Below are positions 54,564 through 64,000 of a stretch of DNA of 64,000 bases, one piece after another. The first letter of the stretch is position 1. Every line of letters starts with the position of its first letter. The DNA is from Eurosta solidaginis (lineage: Eukaryota > Arthropoda > Insecta > Diptera > Tephritidae). The notes beneath the pieces were generated by a model that did no database searches, was not told the origin of the DNA, and worked only from the letters and a program-made list of their open reading frames with translations. The stretch is taken from the NCBI RefSeq assembly GCF_040869045.1, contig NC_090319.1:46720779-46784778 (forward strand), read 5' to 3'. Made by a program: the position numbers and the translations under genes.

Positions 54564-54923
54564 GTGTTCAAAGCTTCAAAGACAAAAGCGGAGTTCGTTG
54601 AGACTATTATGACAGAATTACCAAATGAAGCATTCAACAAAGAAGACGCAGACTTGAAAGAAAAAATTGGCTTCCTCTACATTCCAATAGAAAGAAAATG
54701 GCAAGCAGTCGGTCATTCTACTTCAAGGTTTATAAGTAAGCATGAAAGCTGGCTAGCCGGTAAACGTTTTTTGGACGAAGAAATGCCTAGCACATCAACC
54801 AATCGAACTAGAGGAAGAACAAAGAAACCCATAGAAGAATGTTCGACCTACACAAGAAAACAACAAAAAAATTATTTAGTACTTAGTTTTGTTATTTTAT
54901 TGAAAAAAAAAAGAAATCAATAA
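54564..54923 (+). CDS. Unrecognised basic ORF, possibly TE-derived
   Basis: A 119-aa frame with codon usage less AT-biased than its surroundings up to about residue 95: residues 1-75 are charged and amphipathic (FVETIMTELPNEAF, ERKWQAVGHS, SWLAGKRFLDEE), residues 80-95 are a basic linker (TNRTRGRTKKPIEECS). The last 20 residues run into poly-A-like sequence and are probably not real. There is no obvious promoter, and AATAAA-type signals lie at 54919. A GRxxKPxEExS linker occurs in several arthropod repeat-encoded proteins that I cannot name. It may be a fragment of a gene resembling the one at 60091-60779, but no direct alignment is visible. Confidence 0.35.
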   Translation: MFKASKTKAEFVETIMTELPNEAFNKEDADLKEKIGFLYIPIERKWQAVGHSTSRFISKHESWLAGKRFLDEEMPSTSTNRTRGRTKKPIEECSTYTRKQQKNYLVLSFVILLKKKRNQ

Positions 54924-55069
54924 ATACAAGTTTATTATTTATTATAAATAATACAGTTATTTTAATTAGTTTTACAATCATATAATTTTCGTTTTTATAT
55001 TTTTTTAAATTTATCAAATCTTAAGATGAGTTTTGAAACAACCTTTATGTATATTTATTTTAAAGCTTA

Positions 55070-55646
55070 TACTGTTTTCACACAGAAACTTAATGATCTC
55101 ATTCCACCTTCTAATGAAATCGTAAATTTTTTGCTTTCACACAGAAGTAACTACTCGATTAGTATGAAGAATGAAATGTCAAGCGAATAAAATGACAATG
55201 CTATATGACAGACAATCATGGCGGAACGATACAATGTGGCAGCATGGGGACATACCTACATACATAAATAAGAATTCCATGTACTTTGTTTTTGTAAATT
55301 CGATGGACAAATGTCAAAATCGTACTGCGCCGGAAGTTTATGTATCAAATCAAATAAAAAAAGATTATAATCAGCTGTTCGATGCAGCCACCTTGTATCT
55401 TTCCGCCATGCAGAGAATGACATTTACTTTGACAAATGACATTTTTGAGCACTGAGCACACCAAAAACTAAGAAACTTAATGCTCGCAACAGAGTTGCAT
55501 TGTGCTTTTTACTTCATTAGGCATTCGATTAGCTACTAATGAAATAAATATAGATTCGAACTTTGTAGGGAAGATTGAGCTCAATAAGCGTCTTAATGTA
55601 GAAAATTGCCTTTATTATTCAATAATACGTCTGTGTGAAAACAGTG
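55070..55646 (+). mobile_element. Composite MITE copy 3 (PIF/Harbinger-like)
   Basis: TIRs TACTGTTTTCACACAGA and TCTGTGTGAAAACAGTG, flanked by TTA (55067-55069; 55647-55649). 577 bp. Same internal order as copies 1 and 2. Confidence 0.88.
55217..55410. mobile_element. P-element-like MITE nested in composite copy 3
   Basis: 194 bp with CATGGCGG...CCGCCATG ends. The flanks CAGACAAT (55209-55216) and CAGAGAAT (55411-55418) differ by one base, as expected for an aged duplication. Confidence 0.78.
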
Positions 55647-55939
55647 TTAGGCTTTGGGTATCAGAATAGTAATAAATTATTAAAGAAATCAATAAAATTG
55701 GTAAAGTGGATATTAGGATAAAACTGTTTATCATAAGTAGGCAGTGCTCAAAAATTTATTAGTTGTTCATCTTTGGCTCAAATAAAATAATATTGAACAA
55801 CTTTTAATAATTGTTTAAGCGACTTAAACTATGAACATTTTTCGTTCGTTTATTTCAGTAGCCATTGAGTGTGCTTGTAATTCTCAACTGGTTAGTGAAA
55901 TATTCTAAAGACATAGTTTGAGGTTTTTAATTAAAATCG

Positions 55940-56246
55940 AGGTTCTTCGGATGGTGTGCTAATACATCAGAGCCCAGTGCTCGCCTCCATATCACACTTT
56001 GAAGGGGTTCTTCAAATAGAAGATGAGGTGGCTCATTAGAGCAAAACCTCAGAGTGCCCACCTCTCGCCCCAAATTAAATAAATAGAGGTTTTTCTTGTA
56101 GAAAATGGGGTGCCAATACCTCAGAGCCGTCCCGTGCTCGCCTCCATATCACATTTTAAAGGGTTCTTCAAATAGAGGATGAGGTGGCTCAGTAGAGCGA
56201 AGCCTCAGAGCCCCCCAGTGCTCGCCCCCAAATTAAATAAATAAAG
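55940..56246. repeat. Two-unit tandem repeat, 147-160 bp
   Basis: Units 55940-56086 and 56087-56246 share GAGGTT, CCTCAGAGCC, GTGCTCGCCTCCATATCACA, GGGTTCTTCAAATAGA, ATGAGGTGGCTCA.TAGAGC and AAATTAAATAAATA. Each unit itself looks like two related halves of about 75-80 bp (CTCAGAGCC...GTGCTCGCC twice). Confidence 0.85.
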
Positions 56247-56394
56247 GTGTACTGATGCTATGCATCCTCCCATGACTTAAATACACCAATAACACTAAAA
56301 CTACCCAACTCAATAAATGGAATACATTAAATCAAAAACCCCATAAACTCAATACAGTCCATTAATAATAATAATTTATAAATTTAAAAAAGGA

Positions 56395-56470
56395 ATGCTT
56401 GGTGGGAGTTGAACCCGCAACCCCGGGCGTTTGGTCGGGTACGTCAGCCACTGTGCCACGACTCATACGC
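56395..56470 (-). other. tRNA-like sequence or SINE head
   Basis: On the minus strand: GTCGTGGCACAGTGGCTGAC (A-box consensus TGGC..AGTGG) and, 33 bp on, GCGGGTTCAACTCCCACC (perfect B box GGTTCAANNCC). A tRNA-like cloverleaf is conceivable, but the acceptor stem does not pair well by eye, so a tRNA-derived SINE head or tRNA pseudogene is more likely. It is not the same head as the SINE at 46830. Confidence 0.5.
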
Positions 56471-56673
56471 TTACAAGCACATAAAATTACTCATTTATAA
56501 CTCTTATTAAACTGCTCGCCCTCAATTGCCCAAAGCTTAGACAATAATTTTTCTTAGTTCAGTATTAATAAAATATTTGGTTTTTGAATTTTTCAAAAAT
56601 ATGTATGTAAATTTATACAATGAATTTTCAAGCAAATGTCCCCTAGCGTACACATTTCTCTTTTATAAGAGTA

Positions 56674-57478
56674 CTAGCAGACCCGGCAGACGTTATTCTG
56701 CTCTAAATTTGGCCTATCTGCATACATTTTAATAAGCTGTTTCACCTAACTCTGCCCTCCCCCCCTCTTTACTTTTTCCTAATCCCTTCATTCACTCCTC
56801 CCTCCGTTTTTTCGCTTCAACTATATCCATCTTTGTCTCATTCTTTCATTTTCTCATTCATCTCTTTTCTCTTTTCTCAAGTTCTTCTCATTCTTCTTCA
56901 TCCCTTATTGCCTGTCCCAGAGGGCGGTATGTATTTTGTTCCAGTCCCAATCCAAGTCCCACTCCGAGTCTCAGTCATAATCCTAGTCCTAATCCCAGTC
57001 CCAATCCGTCTCTGGTGTACTTCCCGGGAAAAAGGATCGTAAATACTAATATAGGCAAATTTATATACCAAATTTCAGCCAAATCGAATAGGACGTATGT
57101 AAATAGGTATGTGGGTATTATTAATTCGTGTCTTTATTTCGGCTTCGCATGCATATTTATCAGTTCAGCAACAGCTTTCATTTGATATCCATATTACCCA
57201 CACATTCTAGCGATATCCGGGTCCACGTTTTGGCCTATATCTCGAGGTCCTAGTCGCCCAGGGTTATGAAAATTATCCTCTACTAAAGCACTCATCAACA
57301 GTTTTCATTTGTTATCCATATTGTATAAACACATTCTATGGGTAGCCGGGTCCACGTTTCGGCCTATATCTCGAGACCCTGTACGTCGATCGCAACCAAA
57401 CCTATGTATTAACCACCTATATAAGCAACTTGTGTGAAAGTTTGAACAAAATTGACCTACGCATTTATATATAGATTT
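56674..57478 (+). repeat. Interspersed repeat ending in ATATATAGAT, unclassified
   Basis: Starts ACTAGCAGACCCGGCAGACG, has a pyrimidine-rich block (56750-56900), a TCGTAAATACTAAT block shared with 28575, and ends near TTTATATATAGAT. Such starts and tails mark a widespread arthropod repeat type (RTE- or Helitron-related), but no protein is present. A second similar tail (GTGACGCGTGATTTTTATAT) ends near 57922. Confidence 0.5.
57172..57395. repeat. 1.7-unit repeat related to the 130-bp array at 21000-22050
   Basis: TTTCATTTGATATCCATATT, ACACATTCTA and GGGTCCACGTTTTGGCC then TATATCTCGAG, twice, 130 bp apart. The same words appear on the opposite strand in the 21000-22050 array (TTTAATTTGATACCCATAT, CACATTCTAGAGTCA, GGTCCAC, ATATCTCG). 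Confidence 0.7.
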
Positions 57479-59232
57479 TTACTTTTCACCCTTCACTATA
57501 ATATTAAAACGAAATGCAGATATTCGTTGCTTTTGAAATTCGGCTTAAAAGTTGCACATGGAACAACTAAAGACTCTCTTGTATTAAAAAACCTTTCTTA
57601 GTACCTCTAAATCGCGGACCCCCTCAGAAATCTCGGGCCCGGGGGTATCCCCCCAATTACCACCACCCCCTTTTCAACGGGCCTGGTGATGTGCTATACT
57701 AGGTATCGCACGCTATAATATTTTTTATTGCTAAGCACGATGTTACATATAAAAAATTTGCATTAAAATAATATTGCGATTATAAACTGAGATATAACCT
57801 ATCCTATATTTAAAGTTAGATCAAACTACACACGGGGTGCAAAACAAATTCAAAATTGGTTCAGTAGTTTAGGACTCCATCGCGGATAAACAATGTGACG
57901 CGTGATTTTTATATATAAAGATAACATCTTAAAAGAAATAATGCGTCCATCAAGTTTAGTGGAGATTGATAACCTTGCTACTAAGACAAAAATTTTCATA
58001 AGTGGTTAGAGGCACACTCCGTCATACAAATCATAAGTTTATCTGATTTCATGTCCAAATACATCCTCATAAAAAAATTTTAAGTTTGTCCTTCAGTTTT
58101 TAGCAAACATTTTTTTTTGTATTTTTCTACCATTTTTCTTCATTTTTTGTAGGACGGCCTAGGTGCAAGAAATCATGGCATACACGAAAATACCAGCCAG
58201 CTAGAGCCTAAGAGCAACTCCTTTCAATAATATCATATTGGTTAGACGATGTAGAGCTGGAAATAATAATCAAATATATTCAAACTCCCTGACACTCGTT
58301 GCTCTAGTTGTGACTGTACCAACATAAGCGCCTTAATGGCGTTATGACATCGTGTAAGTCTCGACGATTTCATAGTATGCTATGATATAGTCGTGCAGAA
58401 AATTCATAATATAGCACACTTAATGGAGGTGATCCAACAAAATTGGTGCAAGACTGCGACAGGTCGTCAGATATCTTAGCGAAGGGCTTATAAGCTGCGT
58501 TGCTTGATGACCTTTATCATACCAGCCCATACTACTTTCAAATGACTAGCCAGTCGACGTATTTACTTCAGGGCGATAAATGTGTTCTTTCCATTCTGAC
58601 TGATGAATGATCCGGAGGTTCATGCATTAAGCTTCGGCGTTGCTTGATATCAACTCTTAAATATCTGCATCTGCTATTAAAACGGAAAGTTGTGATCTAA
58701 ATCGATATATCAGTTTAAGAGATCCCGCAATAAAGGATGGCATCGTGCATATGAGAAGCAGGTTGATCACTATTAATGAGCCGAAAGGAAAGAACGCCTA
58801 ACTAACTGCAACCCCACCGTTGGTGAAGTGAAGTCCTTATAACAATTTGCTAAATGTAATGAAAAAATGTCCATCAATGTTGGGGATTAAGTTATACCAT
58901 ATCCGATAATGTGCGCAAGGGCTTTCTGCAGGGAATTTTTGATTCCGCAAGCTATCGCAGGTTTTCGTTCTGATGTCATAGCGTATCTAAAATCATCCTT
59001 TGATGACGAATACAGCTAGCTTATGCATGGTTTAAATCTATATCTATTCGAATTTGTTATTCTTGAAAAATAAATGCCTAGTCAAGCCGCTGTCACTTTT
59101 TATAATTACTATATATCGCAAATAACCCAACTAAACGGAGCTACCAAAGCTTCCCACGAACACGACTATAAAATTATGGTACACTAAGCCCTTCCATACC
59201 TACGATATCAACACAAAACAACTCTTAAATAA
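57479..59232. other. No gene seen
   Basis: Mixed-composition sequence. Bases 58180-58870 are less AT-rich than the surroundings, and 58805-58825 share GCAACCCCACCGTTGGT with 63243-63259, so a decayed LINE is possible. Frames are too broken to read. Confidence 0.35.
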
Positions 59233-61597
59233 CACTGTGCTACACTGATTTTGAACTCTAATAGCGGCCTAGTGTCCGTTGTAGGTCTTGATGAGTAGAT
59301 CAAGATGCCGTGTTTCAAAATTTTCTAACACCCCGAAATTTTCAAGTTATTGTTGAAAAAATGTTTTTCTTGTACCTCGCGCATTCAAAAATTCGTTACT
59401 CCGTAATTTTTCCATAAATTTTTGATTGCTTAACAGTTTTGGAAAGCTGAAAGATAGGGCTTTAAAAATAGATATATTTGTTTACACTTTTTATAGCAAA
59501 TTTTTGAAATTTTTTTTAAAGTTATCTAAAATTTTCTCGTTTTATTTTAATTTTTCAAAGTTTGACGGCTTTTTAATATATCATTTCTTTAATGAATTAA
59601 TTTTTTTCTTAAAGAGGTTGAGAAAACATTATATTTCGAGTAAAAAAAGTACTGGTTGATCAAATTCGGTTGAGAATTGTTGAAATGACAACACTTTTTG
59701 TGAACAAGAAAATTCTGCTCTCATCGTAGAATCGATATCGTGCCATGTCAAGATTGAATGTATGATTTCAGTATATCGTCGCCGTTGTTTTGAGCATTCT
59801 TTATGCTCCGTTTAACCTTTTTTTAAGATTTAGTTATGAAACAAAGATAAACAAAATTATTTACTTTTATCATCAAATCATGTGTTAAGAAAAATTGATA
59901 TGACCACGGTTTTGACAACGGTTTTTCTTGTTTGTGGAAATCAGATACACAGTTATTTAATTGCTCTCCGAGACATTTGCCTCTTTGCCTCTGTAAGATA
60001 AATGACAAGACGAAAGTTAGGATACTGTCATTTTGGTAGAATCAAATCAGTCAGTGGTTGTACGTGTTGCTACAAGGTACTTTTTTAAAAATGTGTGATA
60101 AGCGTAATAAGTTTTGTTACGTCTACGGGTTATTCGTTGATACGAAACATCGTATACAATTAAAAACCAATGCAGCTCTCACAGAAGCTTTCACATCTAT
60201 CTTTAATCACGTGTATAGTGAAAATGTTTTGTATGAACCAGAGTATGCTTGTGTGAAGTGCTGCAGCGCACTCAAAAAATGGAAAACTGGGAAGTGCAAC
60301 AAACAACCTTTACCATTCTCAACTCCAATGATATGGCATCGTCAACTTTTCCATAAGCCAGAAGATTTCTACTTCTGCAAAACAAATACTGTTGGTCCTC
60401 ACTACAAAACCCGTGACCGTATACAATATGCTAATGTGTTAACTGTATCTCATCCAATCAAGGCAGAAATATCGACTATTCGTGATGCAATTTCCGAACT
60501 GCAAAATTCATTAGAAGCTGATAATGAAGAAAACTTTGACGGCCTAGAAATCAACGACACAAAGTCCATTTTCTGCATTCACATTTGGATTTCTTCCCTG
60601 AAAATCTTGGACAATTCAGTGACGAACAGGGAGAACGGTTCCATCAGGAACTATTAGAGATCGAAAAACGCTTTGTCGGAAAAAGTCAGATCAGAATTCT
60701 GGCAAATTATTGCTGGTCTCTAAAACGCAATACTGACGATGTGGCTTATAAACGTAGAACATCTAGCAAACATTTTTAACAGCTATCGAAATTCGAAGTT
60801 TTTTTTTTGTATTAAGTACTTAATATAAAACAAAATTTTATGTAAATATATTTGCAACTATTTATTTCTTTATTTTTTCTCTCCAACATGGGAGCGAAAT
60901 AAAATTATTCGAGAGATGATATATGTAGATAAATAAAAAATATCGAAATTGTTTAAATAATTAAAGTGAATAATTGAAATTTTGTTATAACAAAAAATAA
61001 TGGGTGGAATAAAAGAAACGATAAGAATGTTCAAAACGATGGCAGCGATATACTGAAATCATACATTCAATCCTGACATGGCGCGATATCGATTCTACGA
61101 TGAGAGCAAAATTTTCTTGTTCACAAAAAGTGTTTTCATTTCAACAATTCTCAATTCTCATTTGATCAACCTGCACTTTTTTTACTCGAAATAGAATGTT
61201 CTCTCAACCTCTTTAAGAAGAAAAAGAATTAATTACAGAAATGATACATTAAAAAGCGGTCGAACTTTAAAAAATTAAAAAAAAAAAACGAGAAAATTTT
61301 AGATAACTTTTAAAAAATTTCAAAAATTTGCTATAAAAAGTGTGAACAAGTATATATATTTTTAAAGCCCAATCTTTCAGCTTTCCAATACTGTTAAGCG
61401 ACCAAAAATTGATGGAAAAATGACGGTGTAGAGAATTTTTGAATGCGCGAGATACGAGAAAAACAGTTTTTCAACAATAACTTGAAAATTTCGGGGAAAA
61501 TTTTGAAACACGGCATCTGGATCTATTCATCAAGAACTACAACGGACACTAGGTCGCTACAAAAGTTGTTGAGATATTTTTTTTTTGTAGCACTGTG
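59233..61597 (+). mobile_element. Element with about 570-bp terminal inverted repeats, novel type
   Basis: CACTGTG at 59233 and its inverse at 61597, flanked by TAA (59230-59232; 61598-61600). The arms 59233-59803 and 61020-61597 match as inverted copies at roughly 85% throughout, e.g. GTATGATTTCAGTATATCG at 59761 mirrored at 61064. The centre (59804-61019) holds one gene. The start CACTG with a 3-bp duplication recalls the CACTA/CMC superfamily, and the heptamer CACTGTG recalls Transib-type ends, but neither is proven. Confidence 0.8.
60091..60779 (+). pseudogene. Unrecognised cysteine-containing protein of a long-TIR element
   Basis: The ATG at 60091 fits better than the one at 60058 because the recognisable domain begins at MCDKRNKFCYVYGLF. 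Residues 1-60 have FCYVYG, then YACVKCCSALKKW, which looks like a zinc-binding site of two C-x2-C pairs with one cysteine already lost (CYVYG). The PMIWHRQLFHKPEDFYFC region follows. The frame then changes near 60585, after which DFFPENLGQFSDEQGERFHQ and LANYCWSLKR appear. I have a general memory of this C-terminal box in unnamed repeat-encoded proteins of several arthropods. The middle looks deleted. No DDE, RT or Rep motif is visible. Confidence 0.6.
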
Positions 61598-61775
61598 TAA
61601 TAGTAGTCTCCCTAATCCCTCCACTCGGTCGTTTGACACTCACAGCGACCAAGGCGCCAACATACTTAACATATCTTTAATGGAAAATTTTTACAAAAAA
61701 GTAGGCGTGGTTATAATCTGATATCAACACCAATATATTTTGAGCTCATTTAAGATATTTATTAATTTTTATGTA

Positions 61776-62120
61776 AGGCGCGATAACCTCCGAAAAAAAT
61801 TTTAAGCCAAGCTTCTCGTCCACATTGCGTCGTGCTCCTCTTAATTTTTCCAACAAATTAGCAGAAGGGACCTACATGTTCTATGCCGAATCAGAACGGC
61901 ATTTGCAAACCACTTGAATTTTCACTGAGAAGCTTTTCATGGCAGAAATACACTCTGAGTGCTTGCCAAATCAATGCCGAAGGACGACCTAACTTAGGAA
62001 AGCTGTCTTCTAATTGAAAAAACTTGTTTCGAAAACTTTGATATTGCTTTGCACGGAGCCTGAACCCGGGAACTTCAATGTGGTAGCCGGAGTACGCTAC
62101 CAGCACACCACGGTGGCCGG
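61776..62120 (-). mobile_element. tRNA-derived SINE, copy 3 (fullest)
   Basis: About 345 bp. On the minus strand: GGCCACCGTGGTGTGCTGGT (A box), then the B box GGGTTCAGGCTCC, then GCAAAGCAATATCAAAG, the body AGTGTATTTCTGCCATG, and the tail region CGCAATGTGGACGAGAAGC. This copy defines the family together with 4660-4990 and 46830-47030. Confidence 0.8.
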
Positions 62121-62829
62121 AAAACCAGACAAATTCATATTTCGGTAACAGGTTGCATTATATTCGTCGTATATGAATTGACTTTTGAGCTCTTCAACCA
62201 AAACTAAAAATTAACATACATATATAAGGTTTTAACATGTGTATGTAAGATTTTAGTATACACTTGCATATAGTCTGTGCATATATAAACAAAGATTAAT
62301 TAGTGGCTGCCTTTGTCATATGTCGATTTAAATTTTCATCAACTCAACCACTCAACTAAACTTTTTCTTGTTAGTTTTTGCTCGTTTGTCACACTTCGTC
62401 AGTTTTTACCAATCATTAATCAAGTGTTTCGTTACCCTTTACATACATATGTGCACATCCATTTTTATACCTATGTGGATTTATGTACATTAGAGCGTAT
62501 CGGGAAAAAAAAATTAAAAAAATTTAATTAAATATAATAAAATAAAATAAAATAAAATAAGATAAAATAAAATAAAATACGAAACAGAAATACAACACAT
62601 CGAATATTTCAGAATCTTTCAGGTCCCACATATCATTTCAGTGTAGCCATATTTAATTTGTTGCATCACTCCCACAAATTGTCATCCTCAGAGAAGATCC
62701 TTGCAGCGGGACTGCTCCATACTCCCTTCCAAAGGAAAGTGGTTGAAATAAACCCTGGTATAGGATAATGATTTTGCTAATGCATTTAGCACTCATCACT
62801 CTGTACAGCATAATTTTTTTCCTGACAAC
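62121..62829. other. No gene seen; includes an (AAAAT)n microsatellite
   Basis: Bases 62534-62578 are (TAAAA)n with one G interruption. The rest is AT-rich up to a mixed-composition stretch that may be the start of the LINE relic to the right. Confidence 0.5.
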
Positions 62830-63300
62830 GGCCTCAGGCACAGCATTTTGGAAGGTTAGGGAATATCCGTCCGGTCAGGCGACGCGAATTTAGAAAACAT
62901 CAACATCTACTTTCCGTCTAGCGCCTACTTCCCAAGTGGATAGTGGCCTTTTTAATGGTGAAAATTCCATTCTTCTTGGTAATTTTAATGCCCGCCACGA
63001 ACTGTGGCATTCCGACACCTGCCATCGTATGGCCTAACTTCATGGTATCAGACACTGATCTAATTTCACGAACAATATCCCAACGAAGGTTCCATGTTTC
63101 TTGCCTACCATTTCAGCGTATGACCGTTGGTGCCGAATTAGCTAGTAATCGGGTATAAAATCACAAAGGCTTGTCTTGGTAAGATACAAAGCCTATCTAA
63201 GCCCTTTTCCATTTAATGGATAACGGCATCCGGTTACACGGCAACTCCACCGTTGGTTCCAATACCATTCTTTTTTGGGCATAAATAATTCGCTGCATCA
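62830..63300 (+). pseudogene. LINE endonuclease relic
   Basis: Bases 62969-63019 encode ILLGNFNARHELWHSDT, the GDFNAxH endonuclease box (catalytic Asp changed to Asn). IYFPSSAYFPSG lies upstream in another frame, near 62905. PTKVPCFLPTISA follows near 63075, corresponding to the segment before the SDH box. Multiple stops and frame changes. No RT follows before the window ends. Confidence 0.6.
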
Positions 63301-64000
63301 TGTTTTGACACCTTGGCAAAATGCAATAGGATACAAATAAAAATTGACAATTTCAATACAAGTAAAAAGGGATTATAGCAACCTTTTCTTTGCATCAGGA
63401 TAACCTTCTCCACATAAGGGATATTATTACATCCTTTTCATCACATCCTCATATAAAGTCTGATCTTATAATCACATTAAAACTAAATCGGATGCCACCG
63501 TTCAGCATAATTTAGCGCAGTTTCAAAAAGGCGCACACAACTCCCTCTTTGAGTTATTAATTGCCACCCCCAAACGATTGGCATCTGCTTATATTTATAT
63601 AACCAACCTTTATTTCTGAACCTGTTTGCAACCTTCTACATAAAACCCATTTAAAAACGTTTTTTTTTTAAGCTTTCTTAGGCCCTTCACAACTTGGTCA
63701 CGGAGCATCCAAGCATGAAATTTATGTGCAAATTTTAAACGAAAATATCACATTACTCCGAAAAGAATGGCTTTATTGTCAACTTCGGAGACTGTACAGA
63801 CCCCTTTACTACGAAAAGAATGCGTCCCCAATATGATGCCAATTCTAACAGAAACACACTGGAAGAAAATGTCAAAACATTGCAAGTGAAAGAAGGTAGT
63901 GAAGAAAAAGTCCGCGGGCACCTGCCGCTAGCTAACTTTCGTCGAGTTTTTCCCCTTCTAACTTAGCGCTCGGTAGGTGTTGGCCGTTACCGGCAAATAA
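63301..64000. other. No gene seen
   Basis: Unassigned, moderately AT-rich; T-run at 63661-63670. No open frame of note. Confidence 0.4.

Noticed and set aside
59233..59239. CACTGTG heptamer taken as proof of a Transib/RAG-type element
   Set aside because: No nonamer-like partner and a 3-bp flank (TAA) instead of the 5-bp GC-rich duplication typical of Transib; kept only as a resemblance.

Overview
This window looks like AT-rich intergenic or pericentromeric DNA from a higher fly, probably a tephritid fruit fly. That placement is inference from the style of the repeats: hAT, P-like, R1, LOA and jockey/CR1-type elements, a tRNA-derived SINE, and Helentron/DINE-like elements carrying the 'GACGGACATGGCT' and 'CCACGCCCAC' modules. 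I found no convincing intact host gene. Nearly everything that can be identified is transposable-element (TE) sequence at different stages of decay, often nested.

Layout. 0-10 kb: the left copy of a 0.4 kb repeat whose inverted partner lies 53 kb away, a LINE tail, a DINE-like element with a 152-bp satellite inside it, a SINE, a short-period ATCGAT-rich tract, a second DINE-like fragment and LINE relics. 10-14.4 kb: a ZMYM/DUF4371-type hAT transposon inserted in an RNase H-bearing LINE. 16-17.2 kb: a piggyBac-derived open frame that keeps only the N- and C-terminal regions, with a strong hairpin upstream. 17.3-20.9 kb: jockey/CR1-like and LOA relics. 20.9-26.6 kb: three DINE-like copies (one with a 130-bp array) around an R1-clade relic. 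27-30 kb: minisatellites, a 158-bp MITE and LINE tails. 30.27-34.70 kb: a nearly complete LOA-clade LINE with a 14-bp target duplication. 35.4-37.2 kb: the 5' part of an LTR element interrupted by a MITE. 38.3-44.0 kb: a five-layer nest. 44.6-46.4 kb: an RNase H LINE with a (TAA)n tail. 46.6-50.6 kb: MITEs, a SINE and an LTR-like piece. 52.5-54.2 kb: another CR1-like LINE and the partner of the left-edge repeat. 55-57.5 kb: a third composite MITE and small tandem repeats. 59.2-61.6 kb: an element with roughly 570-bp terminal inverted repeats (TIRs) around one unfamiliar gene. The right end holds a SINE and a LINE endonuclease relic.

Three items stand out. First, a 182-194 bp MITE with P-element-like ends and 8-bp target-site duplications (TSDs) sits inside a MITE flanked by TTA, and the composite occurs three times, so it amplified as a unit. 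Second, the long-TIR element at 59,233-61,597 carries a gene without any transposase motif I recognise. Third, the DINE-like elements share one outer edge but carry different hairpins and subterminal repeats, with the two ends of each element matching each other.

All family names come from motifs read by eye, without database searches. Boundaries stated to the base are those fixed by target duplications or TIRs; the others are approximate.
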